The notes under the pieces were generated by a model, which did no database searches, was not told where the DNA came from, and worked only from the letters and a program-made list of their open reading frames with translations. Positions 14,281 through 20,338 of a stretch of 20,338 nucleotides of DNA are shown here, in pieces. The stretch comes from CALMZN01 sp964540095 (GTDB lineage Bacteria; Patescibacteriota; Patescibacteriia; UBA1558; GWA2-36-10), in NCBI GenBank assembly GCA_964540095.1, contig CAZILH010000017.1:1-20338 (forward strand). Reading direction: 5' to 3'. Made by a program: the position numbers and the translations under genes. Every line of letters begins with the position of its first letter. Positions within the stretch are counted from its first letter, which is position 1.

Positions 14281-14703
14281 TTAACTAACACGCACTCGCC
14301 TAGTTTGACCTTCAATATAGTCAATATTAATATTTATCGCATTTTTTGGCAAATTAACAACGCGATCAGCCCATTCAATAACCACAATATTTTCGGGATC
14401 ATTAAGATAATCCGCCAAACCAATTTCTGCTAGATCTTCGGTTTTTTCCAAGCGATAGCAATCTACATGAACCAATCTTTTTATCTTCTCATGTTGAGTT
14501 TGATATATTTTCATTAGCACAAAAGTGGGACTAGTGATGTTGTCCTCTATACCCAAAGATTTGGCTAATCCTTTGACAAAAACTGTTTTACCAGCACCCA
14601 AATTCCCAACCAAAGCCAATACTTCACCACCCTGCAATTTCTGAACTAGCTCTTTGGCGATTTTTTCTGTCTCGGCTTGACTTTTTGATGTATATTCTTT
14701 CAC
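14281..14703 (-). CDS. tsaE: tRNA threonylcarbamoyladenosine biosynthesis ATPase TsaE
   Basis: 140 residues. P-loop ATPase that resets the TsaB-TsaD complex in making N6-threonylcarbamoyladenosine at position 37 of ANN-decoding tRNAs. Walker A GNLGAGKT is at 33-40, the family motif SPTFVLMKIY follows, then HVDCYRLE and VVIEWADRV. The start codon is GTG at 14703, because no ATG lies upstream of the P-loop in this frame. The GTG lies at the 3' edge of a long inverted repeat (14703-14772), which could mask it. Neighbours are tsaD upstream (141 bp) and valS 3 bp downstream. TsaB is not in the window. Confidence 0.95.
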   Translation of the reverse strand: MKEYTSKSQAETEKIAKELVQKLQGGEVLALVGNLGAGKTVFVKGLAKSLGIEDNITSPTFVLMKIYQTQHEKIKRLVHVDCYRLEKTEDLAEIGLADYLNDPENIVVIEWADRVVNLPKNAININIDYIEGQTRRVRVS

Positions 14704-14772
14704 CCGGTTAGAAATTAATACTTATTATTTTTTTAACCCGTAAGTAATTGGGTGTTCCAATTTCTAACGGGG
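14703..14772 (-). promoter_or_regulatory. Leader hairpin that includes the tsaE start codon
   Basis: GTTAGAAATT (14707-14716) is perfectly inverted at 14759-14768, with three more C-G pairs outside after one mismatch (14703-14705 with 14770-14772). A smaller AACCC/GGGT stem lies in the loop. On the mRNA the closing stem would run into the GTG start and cover the ribosome landing site. It may be a translational switch or an old mobile palindrome. Confidence 0.5.
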
Positions 14773-14811
14773 TTCATTTTACATTAGATAATTTATCCCT
14801 GTGTTTAGCTA

Positions 14812-14840
14812 ATTATACAACACTGACCCCAATACTTCAA
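14812..14840 (-). promoter_or_regulatory. Promoter of tsaE-valS
   Basis: On the minus strand, -35 TTGAAG (14840-14835), a 17-bp spacer and -10 TATAAT (14817-14812). The leader would be about 100 nt and contain the hairpin over the tsaE start. Confidence 0.6.
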
Positions 14841-14844
14841 AAAA

Positions 14845-15891
14845 TTATTTTTCGACCAAGAGCCAATTAGCTAGTGGCTCTAGTTTGTAAGCTTTTTCGC
14901 CTAGATAAAATTTTGCTTGTTTATTTTTTATCTGGTAATAAGCGGCCGCGCCAATCATGGCCGCATTGTCCCCAGTAAATTTTAGATCGGGCGCAAAAAA
15001 TGGTAAAGCCAGCTTATCAGCCCCGTTTTTCAAATTTTGTTTAAGGAAAGTATTGGCAGAAACTCCTCCAGCCAACATAATGGATTTGGCATTATATTTT
15101 TTGGCGGCCAAAAATGTTTTTTTAACCAAAACTTCTGTGACGACCAGTTGGAAGCCCGCGCAAATATCCGCTACATCTTGCTGGTTGATTTTTTGCTTTT
15201 TTTCCATAAAATATAGTATGGCTGTTTTCAAGCCCGACAAACTAAAATCAAAATTATGGCTATTGATCATGGGTCTAGGAAAATCATACTTATGAGCATT
15301 GCCCACTGTAGCCAGACGACTGACAATCGGACCACCCGGATAACCAAGACCCAAAAGCTTAGCCACTTTATCAAAGGCCTCACCAACCGCGTCATCCAAA
15401 GTTTTGCCCAACAATTGATACTGACCGTGGCCAGTCATCAATATCAGCTCAGTGTGTCCGCCAGAAACCACAGCAATGACACTGGGAAAATATTTTTTAC
15501 TATCCTTCTGCAATTCTTTGTGCGTCAGCCAGTTGGAATAGATGTGCCCCTCTAGATGATTGATGGGTACCAGTGGCTTATTACCAGCCAAACTCAAAGC
15601 TTTGGCTGTAGCCACACCCAAAACCAAAGAAGTGACCAACCCAGGTCCTTGGGTAAAAGCAATGTAGTCAATTTTTTTTAACTTATTTTTACCCAAAGCA
15701 TGGTCTAGTAGGGGCATGATGGTTTCTAGGTGTTTCCTAGCGGCAACTTCTGGCACCACCCCGCCGTATTTTTTGTGAATATTGACTTGCGAATAGACCA
15801 AATTTTTCTCTAAATACAAAAAACCCCTTTGCTCGCCCAACACTGCCAAGGCCGTTTCATCACAAGATGTTTCAATAGCTAAAATCTTCAT
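14845..15891 (-). CDS. tsaD: tRNA N6-adenosine threonylcarbamoyltransferase TsaD
   Basis: 348 residues, the catalytic Kae1/TsaD subunit that moves the threonylcarbamoyl group from TC-AMP to A37 of tRNA. The N-terminal ASKHA start is MKILAIETSCDETA; metal ligands are in NHLEGH (His 112 and His 116); SGGHTELILM and the late GDNAAMIGAAAY hold the nucleotide and third metal ligand. Length is typical (about 340). It is the first gene of the reverse block. A TATAAT ends 6 bases before the ATG, so the message may be leaderless. The 141-bp gap to tsaE has a second promoter. Confidence 0.97.
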   Translation of the reverse strand: MKILAIETSCDETALAVLGEQRGFLYLEKNLVYSQVNIHKKYGGVVPEVAARKHLETIMPLLDHALGKNKLKKIDYIAFTQGPGLVTSLVLGVATAKALSLAGNKPLVPINHLEGHIYSNWLTHKELQKDSKKYFPSVIAVVSGGHTELILMTGHGQYQLLGKTLDDAVGEAFDKVAKLLGLGYPGGPIVSRLATVGNAHKYDFPRPMINSHNFDFSLSGLKTAILYFMEKKQKINQQDVADICAGFQLVVTEVLVKKTFLAAKKYNAKSIMLAGGVSANTFLKQNLKNGADKLALPFFAPDLKFTGDNAAMIGAAAYYQIKNKQAKFYLGEKAYKLEPLANWLLVEK

Positions 15892-15897
15892 GTTCTT

Positions 15898-15926
15898 ATT
15901 ATAGCAGATATATTATTTTAAGATAA
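15898..15926 (-). promoter_or_regulatory. Putative tsaD promoter giving a leaderless mRNA
   Basis: On the minus strand, -10 TATAAT at 15903-15898 and a weak -35 TTATCT at 15926-15921, 17 bp apart. With the usual 6-7 bp from the -10 to the start of transcription, the RNA would begin at or next to the ATG (15891). Confidence 0.5.
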
Positions 15927-16033
15927 AAGTGCTTCCGTGTCAAAGTTGACAAAAAGGATATTATGATGAAAAATATAGCGGGATTTGTTCATTACAGGAC
16001 CAATAAGTATCAACAAATGAAGGGGGGTGTATC

Positions 16034-16222
16034 ATGGCCAAAACAAGACGCTTCTTTAGCCCGAGCTTTAGTCTCTTGACCGTGCTAATTGATAGCTTGA
16101 AAATGTCTATTCCAGGCATTACTCGCATCAATTACGCTGAGGCCGGTACACCTTGCAACTCAAGAAATTCCATACACGTCTGCTTGCACTGCAGCCAAGA
16201 GGCCGTAACCTTAAGTGTCTGA
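16034..16222 (+). CDS. Upstream part of a gene split by an in-frame TGA
   Basis: 62 residues (MAKTRRFFSPSFSLLTVLID...) ending at TGA 16220-16222. A strong Shine-Dalgarno (AAGGGGGG) lies 7 bases before the ATG, the best in this part of the window, so this is the true translation start. The frame continues open for 200 more codons after the TGA, in the same phase. The likely reading is one gene of about 263 residues broken by a nonsense mutation, a sequencing error or a read-through codon. The segment has CLHC near 50-53. No family recognised. A TTGACA at 15946-15951 may be its -35, without a good -10. Confidence 0.5.
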   Translation: MAKTRRFFSPSFSLLTVLIDSLKMSIPGITRINYAEAGTPCNSRNSIHVCLHCSQEAVTLSV

Positions 16223-16237
16223 CACCCAGAAGAAAAG

Positions 16238-16825
16238 GTGGCTCTCAGCGCCATTATCTACCCGCCTTCAGGCCTAACTGTCCAAGGACTGCATGGCAAA
16301 ATAAGCAAAAGCATCAAGAAATGTGGCCTAAATATCAAGCTGAGCAATGCCTCACAAGGCAATTGCGTGCAAGACCAAGCAAACGGGAGCAAATTGGCCG
16401 CGCTCAATGCTACTTTGACAACTAGTCTACAGTCGCCTGGATCAATTGCTGAAGTCGGTGTAGATGTCAGCCCAACGTCAATCAATCCCCAGAGCAAACA
16501 AATACTCAATCACGATGAGTATGCTGCTTATCAAGCGTTACTGGAAATTCTCCACCAACAAGGGGTCGGTGGTGCCTGGGAAGCTACCATCATGAGACGG
16601 CCGCAAACTGAATTGGCTATTTGGGCTAAACAAAAAGATCAACCACTCTTTTCTCTTCAAAGAGGATACCATGGCTTATTGGATCGTGGCCTAGTCATTA
16701 CCAAGGCCAAGGGTCGCAATTCAGCAGCGTTGATCCACAATGTGTTAGTGGAAGATGCCCAAGCAGTAGAGACTATGAGCTTCATGCGTCAACCTGATGG
16801 CAACATCGAAATTCACTACGAGTAA
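16238..16825 (+). CDS. Downstream part of the TGA-split gene, unknown function
   Basis: 195 residues from a GTG at 16238 that has no Shine-Dalgarno, so independent initiation is doubtful; the frame is open from 16223 on. The protein is soluble, with segments LSAIIYPPSGLTVQGLHGK and, later, GAWEATIMRRPQTELAIWAKQ and a C-terminal QPDGNIEIHYE. No family recognised. GC content is near 50%, higher than the neighbours. A strong terminator follows at 16855. Together with the upstream 62 residues it has the build (strong Shine-Dalgarno, own terminator, raised GC) of the 5673, 6208 and 17802 genes. Confidence 0.6.
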   Translation: MALSAIIYPPSGLTVQGLHGKISKSIKKCGLNIKLSNASQGNCVQDQANGSKLAALNATLTTSLQSPGSIAEVGVDVSPTSINPQSKQILNHDEYAAYQALLEILHQQGVGGAWEATIMRRPQTELAIWAKQKDQPLFSLQRGYHGLLDRGLVITKAKGRNSAALIHNVLVEDAQAVETMSFMRQPDGNIEIHYE

Positions 16826-16854
16826 CGAAACGAGCTGGTTACAACATTGCTTGA

Positions 16855-16893
16855 GGGGGACGTGCACACAGTGTACGCCCCCCATTTTCTTTT
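16855..16893 (+). terminator. Intrinsic terminator of the TGA-split gene
   Basis: GGGGG-a-CGT-g-CAC (16855-16867), loop ACA, GTG-t-ACG-c-CCCCC, then ATTTTCTTTTT. Confidence 0.85.
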
Positions 16894-16913
16894 TATTAAA
16901 AATATTATAAGCT

Positions 16914-17561
16914 ATGGATATGCCCCGCCATAAATTAAAAAAATTTATTGAATTGAAAACTTTTGGCAATGTGCTTGAAGTCGGTGATCCAAACATTAAA
17001 CAAAAGCTAAAAAAATTTATTGGCCGAAAAAATAAATTGATTTTGGAATTAGGTTGTGGCAAAGGCGAATACAGTGTGGCTTTAGCTGAAAAAAATCCTG
17101 ACAAAAAATTTGTTGGCTTGGATATCCAAGGCGAAAGATTGTGGCATGGCGCCAAACTCGCTCAAGAAAAAAATTTAACCAATATAATTTTTGTCCGTTT
17201 CCAAGCTGAGCATCTCAACAAAATATTTTCCAAACGCTCTGTTGCTGAAATTTGGCTAACTTTTCCTGATCCTTACCCACGAAAAAAACAAGCTAAAAAA
17301 AGATTGGTTTCTCCGCAATTTTTAAAAATTTATAAAAACTTATTAAAAAATAACGGTTTGGTACACTTAAAAACTGATGACAAAAAATTATTTAATTTTG
17401 CTATTGCTTCATCCAAAATTGAGGGATTTAAAATAAATAAAAAAATAATTGATATTTACGCACACAAAAAAATTAGCTCTGATTTAATGATAAAAACATA
17501 CTTTGAAGAAAAACACTTAAAAGCTAAGAAAAAGATTTATTATTTGAAAATAGAGAAATAA
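16914..17561 (+). CDS. trmB: tRNA (guanine-N7-)-methyltransferase TrmB
   Basis: 215 residues, the class I methyltransferase that makes m7G46 in the variable loop of tRNAs. The SAM motif ILELGCGKGEYSVALA lies near 43-58, GLDIQGERL follows, and the family signature is IWLTFPDPYPRKKQAKKRLVS near 111-131 (bacterial TrmB: FPDPWPK..HxKRR), with the proton-accepting Asp. The start is the ATG at 16914; a second ATG two codons on is possible. No Shine-Dalgarno. AT-rich like the housekeeping genes. It stands alone between two terminators. Confidence 0.95.
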   Translation: MDMPRHKLKKFIELKTFGNVLEVGDPNIKQKLKKFIGRKNKLILELGCGKGEYSVALAEKNPDKKFVGLDIQGERLWHGAKLAQEKNLTNIIFVRFQAEHLNKIFSKRSVAEIWLTFPDPYPRKKQAKKRLVSPQFLKIYKNLLKNNGLVHLKTDDKKLFNFAIASSKIEGFKINKKIIDIYAHKKISSDLMIKTYFEEKHLKAKKKIYYLKIEK

Positions 17562-17573
17562 TTTTTGTAATAA

Positions 17574-17672
17574 TCCCCCAAACCCCCTTTTCACCCAGAG
17601 GGTGATCGCCCCCTGGGCGAGGCAATAGGGGGCTTAAATAATTCCTCCCCTGTTAAGGGGAGGTTGGAGGGG
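17574..17672. repeat. Palindrome cluster (REP-like)
   Basis: A non-coding block of nested hairpins: CCCCC (17583-17587) / GGGGG (17628-17632) closes two inner hairpins, TCACCCAGAGGGTGA (17591-17605) and TCGCCCCCTGGGCGA (17606-17620). CCTCCCCTGTTAAGGGGAGG follows at 17644-17663. GC-rich in AT-rich DNA. It looks like a dispersed REP/MITE-type element; it is not similar to the 6040 element. Confidence 0.7.
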
Positions 17673-17674
17673 TT

Positions 17675-17701
17675 AAAAAGGCCTATTTTGGGGTCTTTTT
17701 C
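17675..17701 (+). terminator. Weak terminator near the end of the palindrome cluster
   Basis: AAAAAG-g-CC, loop, GG-g-TCTTTTTC, with mismatches. It may end read-through from trmB. Confidence 0.4.
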
Positions 17702-17707
17702 TTAATA

Positions 17708-17736
17708 TTGACAATATGTAATATATATGCTATAAT
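17708..17736 (+). promoter_or_regulatory. Consensus promoter of the 17802 gene
   Basis: TTGACA (17708-17713), exactly 17 bp, TATAAT (17731-17736), a perfect sigma-70 match. The 5' leader of about 60 nt holds a small AGCCATTTGGCT hairpin. Confidence 0.9.
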
Positions 17737-17801
17737 TATATGTTAAATTCACAAGCGTAGCCATTTGGCTCAAACGAACCTTTACATGGGGGTATATAGA
17801 G

Positions 17802-18359
17802 ATGAAAGCGCTGCTTTCCACCATTTCCGGTGTCATCTTCTTCCTCGCACTAGTCCCTTACGCCATCACCATTCTGAAAGGAAAGACCAAGCCCGCCAAG
17901 GCTAGCTGGCTCATCTGGGCCAGCATGGACACTGTTGTGTTCGCTGGCATGGTCGCCAAACACTCCATGAACGGCCAGATCCTGGCTGCCATCTGTGGCG
18001 CCTGGATCGTATTTTTCCTGGCCCTCAAGTACGGCGTGCCTGGATGGACCAAGATCGACAGGGTGTGCCTGGGTGGTACGGTTCTGGCCATGCTGCTCTG
18101 GGCGATCAGCGGCAATCCGGTGATCGGTATCGTCACCAGCCTCAGTTCGGGTTTGCTGGGGTCGGTGCCTACGTTCGTGTCGGCTTGGCAGGATCCGAGC
18201 CGCGAGAACAAACTGGCGTGGACAATGTGTGTCATTTCCTGTGTGCTGGCCCTTCTGGCCGTTCCCAGCTGGACATTGGCTGCTGCCGGCCAACCGATTG
18301 TTTTCGCCTTCATCGACACGACTGTCTGGGCTATCATACTTCTCAGACCCAATCGCTAA
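17802..18359 (+). CDS. GC-rich PQ-loop/SWEET-like integral membrane protein
   Basis: 185 residues with six or seven membrane helices and hardly any soluble part. Two similar segments, SGVIFFLALVPYAITILKG...ASWLIWA (about 9-41) and SGLLGSVPTFVSAWQDPS...LAWTM (about 115-142), each have a helix ending in P-x(3-5), a short charged loop and a W-rich helix. This resembles the duplicated three-helix bundles of PQ-loop/SemiSWEET transporters, although the exact PQ pair is missing. GC is near 58%, much above the neighbours, and codon use differs. It has a perfect promoter, a GGGGG Shine-Dalgarno-like run about 10 bases before the ATG, and a strong terminator. It is probably a sugar or small-molecule carrier; the substrate is unknown. 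Confidence 0.65.
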   Translation: MKALLSTISGVIFFLALVPYAITILKGKTKPAKASWLIWASMDTVVFAGMVAKHSMNGQILAAICGAWIVFFLALKYGVPGWTKIDRVCLGGTVLAMLLWAISGNPVIGIVTSLSSGLLGSVPTFVSAWQDPSRENKLAWTMCVISCVLALLAVPSWTLAAAGQPIVFAFIDTTVWAIILLRPNR

Positions 18360-18369
18360 CCCCCCATCA

Positions 18370-18401
18370 GGTCGGGGCGAGAGAACACTCTCGCCCCGAC
18401 C
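18370..18401 (+). terminator. Hairpin terminator of the 17802 gene
   Basis: A 13-bp perfect stem, GGTCGGGGCGAGA (18370-18382) with TCTCGCCCCGACC (18389-18401), and a 6-base loop. There is no strong T-run, so termination or mRNA protection. Confidence 0.7.
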
Positions 18402-18462
18402 ACCCAATTTCTAAAATAACTAATATTTACATATTAATAAATAAGGTGTTTAATAAAAATAT

Positions 18463-19809
18463 ATGAAGAAAATAAATAAAATCAGCTTAATAGTCGCCTT
18501 ATTGCTAGGCCTGATAGCGCCTCTATTTGTCGGGGCTGATGTTGTTATTTCTAATATAAAAATCTTTGACCCGCACAATAACATGGTCACCATATCTTGG
18601 GATACCAACCAAGCTAGCAAGGGCTATGTTCATTATGGCTTAAAAGAAAATAATTTAAACATGGTCATGGGCTATGGGGCTTATGATTACAATCATCAAA
18701 GTGTTTTGACCGGAATTGTCAAAAATCAAACTTATTATTACAAAATAGTAGCTGAAGATAGTGGCGGTCACCTAGTAGAAACTTTTGTGCAAACATTTTC
18801 TACCAAGGATATGAAAGACACGCGTCAACCAACTATTTCTGACTATAAATTATTACAAACCACTGGCAATGCTGTGGCTATTTCTTGGACCACCGATGAG
18901 GCCACTAAAAGTAAAATTGTTTATAACATTATTGATACCAGTCGCAAATCAACTGTCAGCCAAAGTGGCTTTTCTACTTATCATGTTTTGTATATCTACA
19001 AACTAAAAGCCAATACTACCTACACTGCGGAAATTACCGCTATTGATGCTGACAAAAATACCCAGACCAAATATGTTGTTTTCAACACTTCTTCTGGCAC
19101 GCAAAGTGGCGCTAATTTAGCCATTAGCAATATCAAGCCATTACAATTAGATTTGACCAGAATAGGTGACACTACGGCTTTACTTTCTTGGTCAAGCAAT
19201 TATATTGCCAATAGCACCATCTACTATGGCACCAAGGCCAATAGTTTAAAACAAAAAATTGAAGTCAGTCCGACTCCTAGATATGAGCATGAAATTTTAT
19301 TGACCAAGTTGACACCAAATACTACTTACTACTACAAAATAGTAGTGGAAAAAGGTATTTACAATAAAAAAGTAGAGGTCACTGGCCATAGCTTCATGAC
19401 TCTGCCCAAGCAGAGCGCTGTTGTTGTGCCTCAGGTAGCTGGAGATAAAATATATAACGACAAATACGATAGTGATTATGATGGCTACCCTGATCAAGAA
19501 GAAGTAGCTCACAAATACAACCCCTATGGTTATGGCCGCACAATTTCTGAAATAGCACTGCGTTTAAAAAATCCTAATTCATTGGAATCAAAAAACTCGG
19601 CCTATTTAAAAAATTGGTTGAAAAACAACTTGGGCACTTACAATGTAAATTCCAGAGATTGGTCAGTATTAGTCAATGCCTATACTTATAGTGGCTATTC
19701 TGAACAAGCCATCAAGCAGGCCATCAGATTTGGCAAGACCGTGCATCCAACAATTCCTTTTGCCCAATGGCAAAATAGCAACGACTACAAAAACTACATA
19801 AATAAATAA
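18463..19809 (+). CDS. Secreted Fn3-like surface protein with calcium-binding motif
   Basis: 448 residues. A signal peptide (basic MKKINK, hydrophobic core, cleavage after VGA near residue 25) is followed by three fibronectin-III/purple acid phosphatase-N-like beta domains (about 27-114, 121-210 and 222-318), each with the NTTYYYKI type of strand and an initial TISW or LLSW. Near 336-347 is DSDYDGYPDQEE, a thrombospondin-3/dockerin-like Ca2+ loop. A short helical region (DWSVLVNAYTYSGYSEQAIKQAI) ends the protein. There is no cell-wall anchor motif, so it is exported and either loose or tied to the S-layer or pili. Patescibacteria often have such proteins; adhesion is a guess. Own terminator. 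Confidence 0.8.
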   Translation: MKKINKISLIVALLLGLIAPLFVGADVVISNIKIFDPHNNMVTISWDTNQASKGYVHYGLKENNLNMVMGYGAYDYNHQSVLTGIVKNQTYYYKIVAEDSGGHLVETFVQTFSTKDMKDTRQPTISDYKLLQTTGNAVAISWTTDEATKSKIVYNIIDTSRKSTVSQSGFSTYHVLYIYKLKANTTYTAEITAIDADKNTQTKYVVFNTSSGTQSGANLAISNIKPLQLDLTRIGDTTALLSWSSNYIANSTIYYGTKANSLKQKIEVSPTPRYEHEILLTKLTPNTTYYYKIVVEKGIYNKKVEVTGHSFMTLPKQSAVVVPQVAGDKIYNDKYDSDYDGYPDQEEVAHKYNPYGYGRTISEIALRLKNPNSLESKNSAYLKNWLKNNLGTYNVNSRDWSVLVNAYTYSGYSEQAIKQAIRFGKTVHPTIPFAQWQNSNDYKNYINK

Positions 19810-19819
19810 TACCAGCCCA

Positions 19820-19859
19820 AAAAACTACCCAGCCCTTCGTGAAGGGCTGGGTAGTTTTT
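19820..19859. terminator. Bidirectional terminator between the surface protein and csp genes
   Basis: A stem of 16 bp, AAAAACTACCCAGCCC / GGGCTGGGTAGTTTTT, with a TTCGTGAA loop. It serves both convergent genes. Confidence 0.92.
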
Positions 19860-19881
19860 AAAATGTTTTTTTACCTAAGTA

Positions 19882-20088
19882 TTAGGCAGTGACCACACTT
19901 ACCTTAACAGCAGCTGGTCCTTTTGGTGTGTCGCTCATATCAAAGCTGACATCATCACCTTCGTGTAATTGGTCAAATGAAACACCATCTAACTCATTGG
20001 CGTGAAAAAATAAATCTTTTCCACCGTCTTCTGGGGTGATAAAACCAAAATTTTTGCCTTCGACTAATTTCTTGATTTTGCCTTGCAT
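19882..20088 (-). CDS. Cold-shock domain protein (CspA family)
   Basis: 68 residues. A five-stranded OB-fold RNA chaperone that melts mRNA hairpins at low temperature or under stress. RNP1 KNFGFITPE is near 12-20 and RNP2 LFFHAN near 26-31; the end VKVSVVTA is typical. Length is normal. The promoter at 20217-20245 gives a leader of about 120 nt, in line with the long, structured leaders of cold-induced csp genes. It converges with the surface protein on a shared terminator. Confidence 0.93.
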   Translation of the reverse strand: MQGKIKKLVEGKNFGFITPEDGGKDLFFHANELDGVSFDQLHEGDDVSFDMSDTPKGPAAVKVSVVTA

Positions 20089-20216
20089 AATTTTAGAAAT
20101 AAAGTGAATTAAAGCATATATAAGCTAGAAATTCGACTATATTTCCGCTAGTGCATGCATAAACCATTATTTAGACATTTTTTATTCAAATCTGGCTAAG
20201 CAATAGTTTGTTCATC

Positions 20217-20245
20217 ATAATAGCACCTTTGGGGGTAAATGTCAA
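20217..20245 (-). promoter_or_regulatory. Promoter of the cold-shock gene, with a long 5' leader (20089-20210)
   Basis: On the minus strand, -35 TTGACA (20245-20240), 17 bp, -10 TATTAT (20222-20217). The following ~120-nt leader has TGCATGCA and other short palindromes that could fold, as in known cspA thermosensor leaders. Confidence 0.75.
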
Positions 20246-20280
20246 TGAAATAAAAAACCAGCTCTCCTTGGTGACCCCAC

Positions 20281-20309
20281 CCCACTACGCACTTCGTGCT
20301 TCGTGGGGC
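20281..20309. repeat. Small GC-rich palindrome at the right window edge
   Basis: CCCAC (20281-20285) with GTGGG, and GCAC-TTC-GTGC (20289-20299) inside. GC-rich, non-coding, near the window end, so the full element cannot be judged. Confidence 0.4.
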
Positions 20310-20338
20310 GCAGCGGAGAATCGTTTTGTAGATAAAAT

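Noticed and set aside
16220..16260. Selenocysteine or recoded TGA in the 16034 gene
   Set aside because: Only a 4-bp stem follows the TGA, no selenium genes are in view, and TGA ends valS, the 7769 methyltransferase and the 5673 gene. Kept as an interrupted gene.
16153..16425. Overlapping +1 ORF that bridges the TGA at 16220 (frameshift instead of nonsense)
   Set aside because: Both outer segments are in the same phase, so one substitution explains the break; two frameshifts would be needed otherwise. The bridging frame gives a basic, low-complexity product.
17574..17701. CRISPR or other regular array
   Set aside because: The palindromes differ in sequence and spacing and there are no repeat-spacer units; it is a REP-like cluster.
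17850..18407. Long reverse ORFs opposite the 17802 membrane protein
   Set aside because: They are mirror frames of a GC-rich gene; they have no start signals, and the membrane pattern with promoter and terminator supports the plus strand.

Overview
The window is AT-rich DNA from a bacterium of reduced gene style. The likely source is the Candidate Phyla Radiation / Patescibacteria, perhaps a Parcubacteria-type lineage. This is inferred from compact lysine- and asparagine-rich proteins, few Shine-Dalgarno sites at core genes, and the valS-tsaE-tsaD and pilB setting. TGA is a normal stop here (valS, the 7769 methyltransferase, the 5673 gene), which argues against the recoded Gracilibacteria/SR1 groups.

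Positions 1 to about 7110 form an accessory array that I read as the distal end of an integron-type cassette array. Its core boxes match GTTRRRY and RYYYAAC, and there are four complete attC-like sites plus a partial one at each end. In every cassette the 5' core box (R') is complementary to the 3' core box (R'') of the same cassette. The inner L boxes also pair within the cassette. No integrase gene is in the window; from the orientation it would lie to the left. The cassette genes are a SET-domain methyltransferase, a two-TM unknown, an APH-fold-like protein, a DGQHR-domain gene followed by a Ymh/HEPN-like gene, a 69-residue membrane protein, two reverse-strand GC-rich small genes, and a cupin-like protein.

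The array has two unusual features. Three of the four complete attC-like sites carry a whole gene between the L'' and L' boxes. In addition, most genes are tightly bracketed by a private perfect or near-perfect inverted repeat (12 to 23 bp) that reaches the start and stop codons. In the circular cassette these would prolong the attC hairpin or add a second stem to it.

From about 7140 onward the DNA looks chromosomal: an unknown 102-residue protein, a zinc-ribbon protein, a class I methyltransferase with a DUF3796-like small protein, a polytopic membrane protein, and the pilus assembly ATPase PilB. These face a reverse-strand tsaD-tsaE-valS block for t6A tRNA modification and valine charging. 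Further right are a gene split by an in-frame TGA, trmB, a GC-rich PQ-loop-like membrane protein, a secreted Fn3-like calcium-binding surface protein and a cold-shock protein.

Promoters with TTGACA-like and TATAAT-like boxes 16-17 bp apart, and intrinsic terminators, are clear at many genes. A recurring type of small GC-richer gene with a strong Shine-Dalgarno and its own terminator (5673-, 6208-, 16034, 17802) stands out from the AT-rich background. No tRNA, rRNA or CRISPR array was seen.
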